The notes: a model not told the origin generated them from the sequence alone. A stretch of 64,000 nucleotides of DNA from Phoronis australis (GCA_002633005.1 NMRA01000788.1:1-64000), one strand, 5' to 3'; positions 32,474 through 43,556 are shown, numbered from the stretch's first letter. Program-made: numbers and translations.

Positions 32474-33544
32474 GTAAGGAGTATCACGAAACCGATTTTA
32501 TGAGAGCAAAAATAATTCGATTTTCGTTTTATAGCCAACAAAACAGGCTAAATGCAGTTTTGAAGAAATCAGTCGCTGGATACAACACAACAGCCTTAAC
32601 GAAATACGTAACGCGGGCTTCTGTAAATTTCCATTGAAAATTTTGAACCTTTTGTAGACTTCCTAGCCCATGACGTCACTCATTCCAAATGTAATTTTAA
32701 TAGGAAACATACCCTTTTGAAAAGAACGTGCTGTAAAAGCCTACGCAAGACATGTGATATGTAGGTACGTTAGAAAATTTGGAGCCTAACGGTCCACCTG
32801 AGAATTTCTTTATCAATGAATTCATATTTCCCTAGATGGCTTAACGTAAATGGAAGCCTAAATTTAAGCTGCAGCAATACCAATGTTTTTGACACACAAT
32901 TACAACGAAAGAAACAAATAATTAACGACTGCTGCCGTTTTCGAAATTTCACTTCAATGTGCTTTTCAGTACAAGTAACGTAATTTACGGGCGATACTGC
33001 CCCAAAGAAACATCCAACTTGACGTTTACGATAAGGGTGATTCCATTGCATTTGTTCCCTCCGTTATCCCGGAAAGTAATTGGTAATTCCATTAAACTCT
33101 ACCAAGAGAGAAGCGCTATCATATCTTCATCATGAGGAAACAGAAAATTGCAGAGTTTACCACGCCATACTCGATTAGTCGATATTTTTATTTGCAATGG
33201 AAGGGACGAATATTTTGGAATCGCCTAGTGGAGTTTAGCGTCATATAAAAAACGCTCAAAATTTCGAGGTTTGAATCTTGAACAGAGAACACGAACCAGT
33301 TCACATGCACTTTTCAAATGTTCAAGTAACAGACTGAAGATGACCAGCTCAGACGACATCGAAGCCGTTCAACATTAGATGAGAACATGTCAGATCTTAT
33401 TGTAATATGGTTTAGTTGGTACTGACCTATCATTGACATACGTATAACAGTGGTTCTAAACCTGATAGAATTCACGCTAAGTCGCGGGTTATTTGATTCC
33501 TGCAGTTATTGTGGCCAACAAACGAAGATTGTTACAACAAGTAC
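32474..33544. other. Non-coding, nothing recognised
   Basis: No exon with usable splice sites. The minus-strand frame at 32770-33051 has no domain. Confidence 0.35.
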
Positions 33545-33653
33545 CTTTGGTAAAGAGGAGTAGAAAACCGCACACGAATTCGATTAAAGCAACCAGACTC
33601 CTTGACTTGGCTTCGTCTTTCCCGGCAGGCACTGAGTTTGCAAAAATTTTTTT
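33545..33653 (-). CDS. Membrane-segment exon, small-protein family (exon 2 type)
   Basis: The acceptor TTGTTTCAG is followed by 36 codons, KKIFANSVPAGKDEAKSRS and then a hydrophobic segment IEFVCGFLLL, to the donor G|GTACTT. It starts in phase 0 and ends in phase 1, identical to the paralogous exon at 10636-10765. The exon at 35310-35417, 1.7 kb upstream on the same strand, ends in phase 0 at GTAAGT, so the two splice together in frame and form the best candidate gene of this family. Later exons were not found before 32770. It is probably a small protein with two hydrophobic segments; its role is unknown. Confidence 0.5.
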
Positions 33654-35309
33654 CTGAAACAACTTAAAAGTTATTATTGACAACCAGCGATGAAACAAAT
33701 GATTTGAATGGAGAAAATAAATGGATGCTCAGTACGTCGTAGCAAGGAGTGTACGAAGAATCATACTACACTCCTTGGTCGCAATCCCAATCCAGGGATG
33801 CGTCTATGATTTCAGCAACTTGGATAGTCGGCCTGCCAAGTCTGGCCTTGCACTTACGAGGGGATGCCATATTAATAAAGGTGACCCTGTCCGAATGTAA
33901 TGAAAGAGCAAGGGCCAGATTAATATAGAGGGCACCGCTTGACGGAGACTGAATAACGAAGCCCCTATACTTAGAGACCCATTTATGAACGAAGAGCGGA
34001 CCCAATATTAATATAGGTGGCCACGATAGGCGGTCCCGCTCTAAAGTGAGCAAAGCGCTACTGGGAGTAGCACCTGAATGCGAAAGAAGAGCAAGACCTC
34101 TTATATCAGTGATATAGGTGCATCCAACCTAAAGCAACCAAAGAGAGGGACCCTCTACACTAACATAAGCACCCTGCTCAAAGAAGAATGAAGAACTGGC
34201 CACCCTGGCCATAGAGATCGTCGCTTTTAGGTCCTGAAATTGAAAGTTCTACCTATGTCGTTTTACTATGATATCAGTCATATAAAATGACAAGCTGTTT
34301 TACCAAAATTTTGAATCGGGATTTTCTGTCAACATTTTGAGTTATAGTAACGAAATGTTTTGTTCACAACACTTAGAGTAAGACTAAAGACCCATTCTAG
34401 TCTCTGCCGGTCAATGTCACGACCTCTTACATTGGCAAACTACATTTTCTTGGTTTGTTAAGCACCAGACATTGCTGTTTCGGACACGTGCGAACCTACT
34501 CCTTTCTGTAATGTTTATTGCACGATTTATATTTTGTGTAACCAGTTTGTAGCAAACCCATTTTTCGTGTTGGCATTAACCACGCGCTAGCTTTGCAAAT
34601 CGGCTTAATTTTAATGTGTGACAAAGAGAGAATTGTGAGTGTCTGAGTAATTCACTTAGGCTTCGATTGAAATTTACATCTTATCAGCAACTTGTGTTTC
34701 TTCATCGGCATTCAGCTTCCGTTTTCTTTGAAAAAATGAAGTAATGTCTTCATTGCTCAATGAAGCAGACGACGGAATCAGAGTAGTGCGCAGCGCCATT
34801 GCCGGTCGCCTGGGATATCACGCGCATATCGACCGGGAGCGGCATTACTTAGCCATTGTTACCGGTTCTCTAGACCAGACAAATGAAATCAGGTCTGACC
34901 CCCCTCCCCCCACACATACGCACATACAAGTATTATGTACATTTTTCATTCAGAAATGTTTTGTTAACCGTTTTTCGGGCCAGTAGCAGTAAATCCAGGT
35001 ATCTGTAATCTATGGATTCTCCAACTCATGTTACTTTGTCCCAATGTTCACAGCTACCGTTGCTTTCTATGCCCAACGTTCTCCCGGTTTTATTTTCGTT
35101 CGTCTCGGGGTTATCCTGCCAAAGATTATTGCTCCCGATGCTCGATCTTTCCCAATGCCTCCGGACTGGCTCGGTGCTAACTGGTTCCCTTATAATATGG
35201 GTGCCTTTACAATATTTCTTTATATCGGATGTAACAAAGCTTTCGAGTACGCCAGCTACCTTGTATTCTGGCAATATCATTGTTCTTGTCTTTCAATAAC
35301 TCAACTTAC
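33654..35309. other. Putative intron of the minus-strand gene
   Basis: Lies between the first-exon and second-exon candidates. It contains frames open on both strands at 35026-35334 with higher G/C content, and a minus-strand frame at 33766-34053. Neither shows a domain. Confidence 0.35.
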
Positions 35310-35417
35310 CCATTCTTCATGCCCGTCTTCATAAATCAGTGGCACACCCATCTTTGTTATACTTGTACAACAATGATTCAATCCCAGAACCATAGCAAGA
35401 ACAGTGACGATGTCCAT
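35310..35417 (-). CDS. Signal-type first exon, small-protein family (copy 2)
   Basis: An ATG at 35417 opens 36 codons with an N-terminal hydrophobic stretch (IVTVLAMVLGLN), then TKMGVPLIYEDGHEEW, and ends at TGG|GTAAGT in phase 0. Paralogous to 27783-27905, including sequence above the ATG. It is the likely first exon for 33545-33653. Secretion or membrane insertion is inferred from the hydrophobic start only. Confidence 0.55.
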
Positions 35418-36040
35418 GGATAATGTTATGTGCACTTGTCGCCTAAGTAAATTCTTCAGTTTCAGCCAAATCCAAATAAAGTCAACAGCCGAAAATAGTC
35501 AGAAGTTGACGCGGATGTCAGTCACGAGGCCAACGAAATCGCTGTTGTCGGTTTGGAGCTTTTAATTACCCTGCCCGAATGCCAATAATCAATGTCTGGT
35601 CCAGTATACACCGCAGAAACGGTGCGTTTCTAAGAAAACATAAGAGCAGGGAAAACCATAGAAGTCTATTTTTGGATGTCTGGGAAAACCCACCAAGGAT
35701 GGGCATGATAGGCCATTGCAGCGGCGTACACTCTAACTTCTGAATTGTCTAATGCTAAGGTGGCGCTGTGAAAAAAAGTCGATGGACTGCCTCAAGAAAA
35801 GCTCAGCAGCGCTACTACCAATGTAGGCGTAATAGTTGTGGGCAAACAAACATTTTCGCAATCTGAAAAGTAATACGCAGACACCTAAATGTTAGAAGAA
35901 ACAATCGTCGTTACAGAACAGCATGTAGGCTACTAATTTTATTTATTTATTTACTATTGTGATATTTAAAATGAAGGTGGCCTCTTCAGTGATAGCACTG
36001 CTTTCCAAGAGGACCCTCGCTAATGAGCGCGTCTGTAGAC
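35418..36040. other. Non-coding, upstream of minus-strand gene
   Basis: Probable 5' UTR and promoter side of the gene at 35310, then unrecognised sequence. No clear promoter motif seen. Confidence 0.35.
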
Positions 36041-37563
36041 CAGTAGTGGTGTATGCAGCGAACTGGTGCGGCGTTGGTGAACGCGCGTAGACGCAGTACA
36101 AAACCGTGTTCTCTTCCGCCCTAACTTAGTGTTCAAACGCTGGTTTACAGCATCCACACGCTGGTATACACTTGGCAGCCGCGCTTTTTCACTGACAGGA
36201 CTTAAACGTGGAACTGAAAAACCGTTTTGACTATACCTAAGATTGTTGGTAGACCTCTTGTAACTTTACTTGAACCAAAAATATACCCCGCCCTGGCTTG
36301 CATTGCATAGGCGGATCTAGGGGAGTGTCGACTCATGCCTGGATGGTGCCGGTTCGATTCCCAGTTTGCCTGATTTGACCAGGTAATTAGGCCTATTATA
36401 TATATATCTTGTGGTACTCAATGGGGGTGGACTATCATACATTTTTGTAGAATGTAGGCTGTAAGTCTGACAAGTTTTAACTTGTTAAAACAATAACTTA
36501 TCTTCAAGAATGAGAGAGTAAATTCTTCCAAATTTATACCTCCTCAAGTTATTGAAAATTCGCCGGACACCTGTTGGTGTGGATATAGACGGAGTTACCT
36601 CGTACCACCGGGAAAGAGTGGACATGGAGAACTCCATTTTTATGGTGGAATAAACGATCCGGTTTTTACTCTACTAGGCCTATGCTTTATGGAGACGCGA
36701 CAATAAAATGTACAACTTCCTTAAATAACTAGTTAAAGACGAAAACAGAGCTTGGTGAAACATTCACGTTATCAGCAGAGGCGGATCCAAGACTTTGAGT
36801 TAGGGCGGTCAGGGCAGAGTATTAGCCAGGATTTTGCCCGTCAGACAATCGTACCCCCCGAATTACCAAATGGAATCTTTGAAAATTTGGGGGGCCATGG
36901 CTCCCTTGTCCGCCTGCCCCTTAAATCCGCCACTGATCAGTATGTGGAGGCGGCAGGGTTATATGCACGCAGAGATTTTAGATTAATTATTCATGAAGTT
37001 TCGAATCTAAAGTAGGCTTCGATGATCAGCTGATGCGGGGTGATTGACGGTGAAAACAGCAACTTGCGATTGTAACTATATTATTAATTTAAAGGTTTTT
37101 CCTAGTTCTTGGAACTAATGGCTAATTAATAGTATAGATACTGATCCTGGCGTGGACTTCGTAAACACGTGACCGATCTTGCAAACTTCTAATGTATACC
37201 TACAACATCGGCATCTTACACTGCGCGCCAAAATTAAGCGTAGGGGGTTCTCGGTAAGGATGGTGAGTTTATTGCAATACTGAATGTCATGGCAATGACA
37301 TATTTGCAAGCTTTTGACGCTCTATCCGATATCTTTCAAAAACATTGATTTGGACAGACGCCACTCTACTTTCCACTAACATGGGAAACGCACATGAAGT
37401 GATTTGCTTTGATCCTACCAAATACGATAATGTTTGACATTTGTTAATCGGTATGAACGTGGCAGCTTACACCGTTTTTGACTCGCTTTACATTATATTT
37501 CTTCAGGAAAATGATGTCAACAATTAACCTAACTTTTCACCTGGAATTCTACTTCAGAAGCCA
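36041..37563 (+). repeat. Dispersed repeat R4, copy 1 (with MITE insert)
   Basis: Matches 50031-51424 in the same orientation almost end to end, from CAGTAGTGGTGTATG to CACCTGGAATTC. Both copies include GGCGGATCTAGGGGAG followed by a pol III B-box-like GGTTCGATTCCC. This copy contains a MITE (36776-36935) absent from the other. The other carries an ATATT/GTATT microsatellite absent here. No protein frame is conserved. Confidence 0.8.
36776..36935 (+). mobile_element. hAT-like MITE, family 1, copy B
   Basis: Ends CAGAGGCGGATCC and (inverted) CAGTGGCGGATTTA. ATCAG directly repeats on both sides (36771-36775 and 36936-36940). The paralogous R4 copy reads through this site without the element (CATGTCACAGTACGTAG near 50773). 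Shares its core with 5433-5588. Confidence 0.85.
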
Positions 37564-38058
37564 GTTACACCGGCGGTAACTATAGGGAAAGATCACCCGC
37601 CAAGAAACATAATATCCATCCGCTATGACATAATAAGTACGAGTTTTTAGTTCAATTCTCTTATCATTCACAAGTGGAACGCCAACGATACCGGCATTGG
37701 CAGGTGACAGAACGAGAATTGGTTGAAATTATCAAACCATGGCTTAGTATTCTCTTAATGTTTTTGAAAAATCCTTTGAAAATTGAAATGCTTTCCTCTG
37801 TTTCCACTTGAGGAAACACTTAAGTCACAATGTCGGCAGTAGGCTGCCTATAGTCAGGAAAGCTACCGTGAATCCAAACCGAGTTGTGACGCGACTGGTC
37901 CCCTTCTCCAAATTTATAGACTTGAATTTATGTTTTAAATTGTGCTGTGATATTAGAAGATGTACTCCGAAATATAAGCAGATTTTTAAATTTCTTTGTT
38001 GTTTTCATCGCTCGCAGTGAACATAGGACAACTCGTGTGAAGCATTGGTTCAGGCAAT

Positions 38059-38061
<3 letters not shown>
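37564..38061. other. Non-coding, nothing recognised
   Basis: Short frames only, without domain or splice support. Confidence 0.4.

Positions 38062-38134
<73 letters not shown>
38062..38134. repeat. (TA)n microsatellite
   Basis: Uninterrupted AT dinucleotides for about 73 bp. The repetitive Tyr-Ile frames across it on both strands are artefacts. Confidence 0.95.
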
Positions 38135-38135
<1 letters not shown>

Positions 38136-38199
38136 TAAGAGAACTATACAGATCCGGGGCATTTTTATATATGAGACCTTTACTGTGGGGTTGCAAAAA

Positions 38200-38228
38200 A
38201 TTGTGGGGTATATATAATGCCCCACAAT
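38200..38228. other. Perfect hairpin ATTGTGGGG / CCCCACAAT
   Basis: Nine-bp arms around an 11-nt TA-rich loop. Similar GGGG-TATATA sequence forms the minisatellite at 43226-43435, which also lies beside a (TA)n run. Confidence 0.7.
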
Positions 38229-38562
38229 TTCAGACCTATCAGAAACTGTTCTTTGGTATGCACAGTGCCTCCACGTGTATTCTCTCAACAACTTGGTTTC
38301 ATAAGGACATCCTATATATAACTCTGATCAGGCCCTCCCAAAAGATGTCACTGTTATTATGAGTGCCCTGCTCCAGACAACCATATGTGACCTACATAGG
38401 TACAGTGTTATGTAATGCCCATTAACTTAGTTGACCTTCCACTGAAACAAGCCTCTGAGGTTTTGATTTTAGTGTTATAGAGTTGGAGTTGAACATCCGT
38501 TTCAGAGTTTGAGTTGAGACAAGTTTTACTTCGTTTTATCTGAAACGAGTATGTTTGAGTAG

Positions 38563-38592
38563 AAGATGGTACATTCAAGATCCAAGTCTATG
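38563..38592 (+). CDS. Candidate exon a of plus-strand acidic-protein gene
   Basis: A 30-bp stretch from a modest acceptor (GAGTAG) to a perfect donor (G|GTAAGT). In the frame compatible with the next exon (phase 1 to 1) it encodes DGTFKIQVY. A TGA lies just upstream in that frame, so an acceptor is required. It is the weakest member of the set. Confidence 0.3.
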
Positions 38593-39733
38593 GTAAGTCT
38601 TTCAAATTTCCTAATATTTTGATTATTTAATTTATTGCAAATTCATGTATCACACTGGCATAATCATGACTAACATGTAGGCCTATTTGGCAGGGTCCTA
38701 GAAACTATTTCTAATGCAGAAGATGCTGCCAAATACTCGCATCTGTCCCTCCTAAAAATATTTCAAAATCTAACCATCCCTTTATTATGAGCTGAACAAT
38801 CTCTTTTACTATAAAAATTCCAGAGTTGTAGATTTCTTTGCTTTATATCGCTGATATGGAACCTTTTCTAAGGAGAATTCCTTACAATTAAATGGGTGCC
38901 CTTTCAGTAGCGATTTTCCTACGAAATTCGTCCATTTTGTGGACTGGAACGCTACAAAAGGCCCTCTAAGATGGAATCCCTGTATCAAATAAATAAGCAA
39001 TAATTATACATATAACAAATTTTAATAAGAAGCATTTACACTGAAGCATATCGTGAGGCATTGAGTCAAATCACTCATAAAACGTTTACAGTTTGGTCTG
39101 GTTCAATCCTAAATGTCAAGCACAAACTTTTCCTTAAGAAATGTTTTACACTTCAAACAAGCGTGGACAATTAGCGACCAAAGGTATGCTGTGTTGTTTG
39201 CTCAGTTCTTTAAATGTGAGTATCTTCTCAATGAAGCATGAAACACTACATGTTTTCACATTGATTAAATGTGAGGGATCTAGTATCAACCTTAGATTTT
39301 TTCAACCCTTAAATGAAGCCTTTGAAATCAGTGACTGAAAACCAAATCTCAAACTTGAAATGGGAAATTCCAGGGTAAAATAATTTCCTGAAGTTATTTT
39401 GTGTGAGTTGCCAAAATATACAAGTTCTCAAATCTTTACTAACTATGTGCCTAGAGTGTGTATTCACTAAACATATTTTCTGTTGTCATTAAAAGGACGG
39501 CACAAACACCAGACCAGACCATGTGAAAAACTACCTAAAATATCATTGAATTCTCTTAGTGACTTTGACGTCTGCTTAAAAGACTCAATAATTAAGGGAT
39601 GGTTGGTCTAAAGGTTCCGTGGCTCAAATGGTCAATAGTCCGAAGAAGTAAGGAAATTTTATCTTGCTTTACCAAATCGGTAGTTTCCAAGAATAATTTG
39701 CAATATTAAACTAAGTGTTCTTAGCTTCTTCAG

Positions 39734-39811
39734 GTTATTGTTCGTTGAATGATCACAATTTCAAGAAAGAGAGCTTTGCCTACTTTACAGAGCTTTACGG
39801 AATTTTGAAAG
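39734..39811 (+). CDS. Candidate exon b of plus-strand acidic-protein gene
   Basis: The acceptor TAGCTTCTTCAG opens 78 bp in phase 1-1 encoding YCSLNDHNFKKESFAYFTEL and YGILK, with a weaker donor (G|GTGGAG). The frame stays open beyond the donor to about 39881, so the 3' limit is less certain. Composition is coding-like, in contrast with the flanking AT-rich sequence. Protein not recognised. Confidence 0.4.
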
Positions 39812-40013
39812 GTGGAGAATATGATGTAAAATTATCCGAAATCCTGAAGACATTTATTTCTGTAGATTACGGAATAATGTGAAAAAACTATTAACTAGTG
39901 TTCTGTTCCGACTATTGACTTCGCGGACTATAGATCCCATTGTTTTCGAACTACAGACCCCTTGGACTATGGACAGCATTTCATTTCTATTGATAATTTT
40001 GATTTTTTTTCAG

Positions 40014-40064
40014 ATGAGAATGTTGTCGATCCATTCAGTTCAAATGACAATGATACAGATGGAG
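40014..40064 (+). CDS. Candidate exon c of plus-strand acidic-protein gene
   Basis: An excellent acceptor (GATTTTTTTTCAG) and a donor (GGAG|GTAGAA) bound 51 bp in phase 1-1 encoding ENVVDPFSSNDNDTDG. The join to exons b and d creates Asp codons (G|AT) at both junctions. An acidic, probably disordered segment. Confidence 0.45.
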
Positions 40065-40566
40065 GTAGAATTTGGTGCTTGTTTTCTCAGAGTAGCGAAA
40101 CATGCAACTTCACATGGGTGAGTTATGAAGGTGGTGTGAGTTTCAAATAAATAAAGTATTATGGGAAATATACATATACATTTTCGAAGATTCTATAAAT
40201 TTTTGCAAGGTTTCTGTAATTTTATTTTTTAAACTCGTGACTGCGAGGTCATAATGGATCCCTATTTTGATTTATTACTTTCATAAGGTAACTACAAAGT
40301 CATTTTGATTCTTATTCCGCTAAAATACAGCCTGTTTTTCAGACTTAATCAACTAGCATTATAAAACATAGCACATTTCGTTATTTGCAGCAGTTGGCTT
40401 TCAACATATTTATTGTTAACTAAGTGAAAAATTTAATGTAGCAGAACAACTTAAAAACTTTCAAACTCATGTTAATGGAAATTTAGAAGACAGCTTTAAT
40501 AAGCCAAACAAATGAATGCAAATGTAAAGGTGCTGGATATATCACTGCATTTATAATTTGTTTCAG

Positions 40567-40640
40567 ATGAAGAAGTGAGGGAGTGCCGTTTTCGTCACAA
40601 GGTGTTCAGTTCTGCTAAAATAACCAAGAATTTTCTCTGA
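40567..40640 (+). CDS. Candidate exon d of plus-strand acidic-protein gene
   Basis: The acceptor TTTGTTTCAG opens in phase 1 and encodes EEVRECRFRHK. It could end at a weak phase 0 donor (AAG|GTGTTC, exon end 40602), joining 42002, or read on to TGA at 40640 as a terminal exon. Further exons could be hidden in the gap at 41184-41609. Confidence 0.4.
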
Positions 40641-41183
40641 TAGATCGTCTGAAAGGTATTTCATCCAACCTTTTCAGCTATTGTTTCTTTATTGTTTTGT
40701 GATGTCTATACGAGATGGGTTGGTCGATCCTGTATTCCGAAGGACCTTTGATAGTCTCTAGTGCAAAGGAACTTTAGTTCAAAGGATTGTTAGTCTGAAA
40801 GTGATTAAGGTGATGACATTGCATCAGAGCTTATAGAAGACTGCACACAATTAATAATTATTATGAATGCAAATGTTAAAGTCTTTGTTTTGAAAATGCA
40901 GGGTTCTTTCGGTAATTTTTCCTGTCATCCTGGCCCTGTAACCTACCAATCGTGGTCATGGCGATATAGTTACGTTACACTTTTCCATGCCTGCTAATCA
41001 GATTTATTTCAAAGTGTAATGCTCAGTGGACCAATCAGACCAATAGCTCTTCCGACTAAAGACACTTCAGAAAATCAAAAGGATGCCAAACCCAGTTTTG
41101 ACTTATTAAAAGATACAAAAACGACTTTACTCTCCAGTTTTCTGGAGCAAAATAATGGCCTGTAACATGGGCGGCGCACCATA

Positions 41184-41609
41184 NNNNNNNNNNNNNNNNN
41201 NNNNNNNNNNNNNNNNNNNNNNNNNNNNNNNNNNNNNNNNNNNNNNNNNNNNNNNNNNNNNNNNNNNNNNNNNNNNNNNNNNNNNNNNNNNNNNNNNNNN
41301 NNNNNNNNNNNNNNNNNNNNNNNNNNNNNNNNNNNNNNNNNNNNNNNNNNNNNNNNNNNNNNNNNNNNNNNNNNNNNNNNNNNNNNNNNNNNNNNNNNNN
41401 NNNNNNNNNNNNNNNNNNNNNNNNNNNNNNNNNNNNNNNNNNNNNNNNNNNNNNNNNNNNNNNNNNNNNNNNNNNNNNNNNNNNNNNNNNNNNNNNNNNN
41501 NNNNNNNNNNNNNNNNNNNNNNNNNNNNNNNNNNNNNNNNNNNNNNNNNNNNNNNNNNNNNNNNNNNNNNNNNNNNNNNNNNNNNNNNNNNNNNNNNNNN
41601 NNNNNNNNN
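41184..41609. other. Assembly gap, 426 Ns
   Basis: Unknown sequence. Frames reported across it are meaningless. It lies in a likely intron of the plus-strand gene. Confidence 1.
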
Positions 41610-42001
41610 TTAACGAGAGTTACGCGTAAAGTATAACTAAAGATTCCATTACTAAATACATACATCACAGGAATGACAGCTTTTGCAATGTGTGCAAGGA
41701 CACCTGTCAAATGATTAAAGTTGTAAACTAAGAAAGTTGTAAAAAGTGTAAGAAAATCTTGAAACTAAGTAGATACCTCTCCGACCTAAGTTTAGTAAAA
41801 TATACAGAAAATTCCTGTAAATCCCTAAAATTAACAAAAACTATTTTGTGACTGCTTTCACAATGCATGTATTATGAAAAACAACATCCTGCCCAACCTT
41901 CGAACTTTTATCATAGCAAAATGTATTGTTTAAAATTTCAATTTTATTTTCAGGTGATACACTGAATAAATGTCACTAGTATGAAGTCTGGAAACTTCTA
42001 G

Positions 42002-42154
42002 GTTAAAGGAAAATTGACCAAACCATGCAGTGTTGCTGAAAGTGATGACGACAATACGACAGTCTCCATGGAGGTGGGAAAAGAGTCATCGGGATGTGTT
42101 AGTGACGCTAAAAGTGATGTCCACAGGACATTTAATAAGGGTGTAGCAAAGTGA
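42002..42154 (+). CDS. Candidate terminal exon e of plus-strand acidic-protein gene
   Basis: After the acceptor AACTTCTAG, 50 codons in phase 0 (VKGKLTKPCSVAESDDDNTT ... HRTFNKGVAK) run to TGA at 42154. The Ser/Asp-rich composition agrees with exons c and d. An AATAAA at about 42650 could be the polyadenylation signal. The reading frame of the opposite strand (41998-42186) is a shadow. No domain recognised. Overall the five exons make a plausible but unproven gene. Confidence 0.4.
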   Translation, partial: VKGKLTKPCSVAESDDDNTTVSMEVGKESSGCVSDAKSDVHRTFNKGVAK

Positions 42155-42812
42155 AGAGGACCTGCCTTTGTTAATGAGAATAGCAATGAATATCATAATT
42201 ATGTTTTTGTGTCTTAAGCTACGTAGTGCCACCTCAGTTCCCTAAAGTCTTCATTGTCACCATCATCACTTCAACAACAGCCTTTCAGAGTTTTGTTAAT
42301 TAGACAATACAGACAAATGGCACTGCAGTTTTTGCAGTTTAAGCATCTTTAAAAATAACTGCTTTCAGTTATTGAGAATGGTAATCACTATGTATCAGCA
42401 TTTTGTATGAAGAAAGCAAACTCGATTTAATCTAAAACTATCACATTTTCTTTAAATATATTTTTAGTCGCAATTGTGACTAAGATGGTCGGAGCCTGCT
42501 AAGATCCGTATGTTGCGCAGGATGAAACTGTCTGTACATGTATGTCACAAGCATTGTTTCTATGGATGTGCATGTATCCTATATTTTTGGTGCCCATCAT
42601 TTGATTTTAAAGATAATTTGGATATTAGTAGTTCACTATGTGCCATATCAATAAATGATTAAGTTTTCATCTGTGAGAGTTTCTATTGGCGAATTAAGCA
42701 AGAATGTCATTCATGATGGTTTCAACGTGTTTGTAGAAGAGTATTTTTATCAAAGGTTTCAACATACACCGTAGAGCCTGACAGAGATGGCGTCATCTGC
42801 TCACGTTTCAGA
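42155..42812. other. Probable 3' UTR, then unassigned sequence
   Basis: Non-coding after the TGA, with ATCAATAAATGATT near 42646-42659 as the likeliest poly(A) signal. Confidence 0.35.
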
Positions 42813-43005
42813 ATTAGAAAACGGACAATTTCCGCACATTACTTTCCCTGTATCTCACTCTCATTTCACTTCATGGATATGACTTGAAGGGTAATCGACA
42901 CTTGTTGTCCCTCTATACATATCCTGATGATGTCTTGTTGAATAAGACGAAACGTTGAGTTACCATGAACTTCTTTATTTGTGCGGCAATTGTCCGTTTT
43001 CTAAT
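42813..43005 (+). mobile_element. 193-bp TIR element with hammerhead-like core
   Basis: ATTAGAAAACGGACAATT plus the following CCGCACA (42813-42838) is inverted at 42980-43005 with one mismatch over 26 bp. Inside, CCTGATGAT-GTCTT-loop-AAGAC-GAAACGTT (about 42928-42958) has the order of a hammerhead ribozyme core (CUGAUGA, stem II, GAAA) with one extra base after CUGAUGA. Such sequences are known in some Penelope-like and non-autonomous retroelements. Element class uncertain. Confidence 0.7.
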
Positions 43006-43225
43006 CCTACTTTGGCCAAAAATGATGTGATTTCAGAATTATAAACAGATAAAAGGATCATTCATTTTTAAGTTTGAAAGTGGTAAAATCTGTTGTGGAC
43101 CCATACATGTTATTCCAGTGGTCTTTGGAGGAGTGTATTTTTGGCACATAAAACATTAACCGGACGTGACATATACCTAGTTGCGGGGCTTGTATATTAG
43201 GTGGAAAACCGGGTTATAAAAATAC

Positions 43226-43435
43226 TGGGGCATATATCTAATGGGACATATAAAGTTGCGGGGTATATATTGCATACACCCAATGGGACATATATACTTG
43301 AGGGCTATATATTGTACTGGGGTATATACCTAGCGAGGTATATATAATTGCGGGATATATATTGTTCCGGGGCATATACCCAATGGGGCATATATAGTTG
43401 CGGGCTATATATTATATATATACCCCGGAACGAGG
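43226..43435. repeat. About 50-bp degenerate minisatellite, 4 copies
   Basis: Units resemble ACTGGGGCATATACCCAATG then GGACATATATAGTTGCGGGG and TATATATTGT. GTTCCGGGGCATATA near 43362 is inverted at about 43419 (TATACCCCGGAAC). It is followed closely by a (TA)n run. Confidence 0.75.
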
Positions 43436-43494
43436 TCTCAAAATTTTACCCCACTTCAAGGTTTCAGATAATAACCCCATATCTGCATACAAAC

Positions 43495-43497
<3 letters not shown>

Positions 43498-43553
<56 letters not shown>
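43498..43553. repeat. (TA)n microsatellite
   Basis: About 56 bp of uninterrupted AT dinucleotides directly after CATGTA. Frames through it are artefacts. Confidence 0.95.

Positions 43554-43556
<3 letters not shown>

Noticed and set aside
33766-34053. Minus-strand frame of 95 codons
   Set aside because: No domain recognised, no splice sites, and it sits between two better-supported exons.
35026-35334. Frames open on both strands, one with membrane-protein-like residues
   Set aside because: Lies directly behind the GTAAGT donor of the exon at 35310, so it is probably intron; no matching paralogous sequence at 27.6 kb and no splice pair for the plus strand.
36300-36365. tRNA gene suggested by GGTTCGATTCCC near 36351 (and 50350)
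   Set aside because: A B box without a convincing A box or cloverleaf pairing; more likely a decayed SINE fragment within repeat R4.
37986-38362. Tyr-Ile repeat proteins on both strands around 38062-38134 (also 43348-43692 and 51123-51443)
   Set aside because: Translations of microsatellites.
41075-41710. Long frames on both strands across 41075-41710
   Set aside because: They consist of the 426-N gap translated as X.
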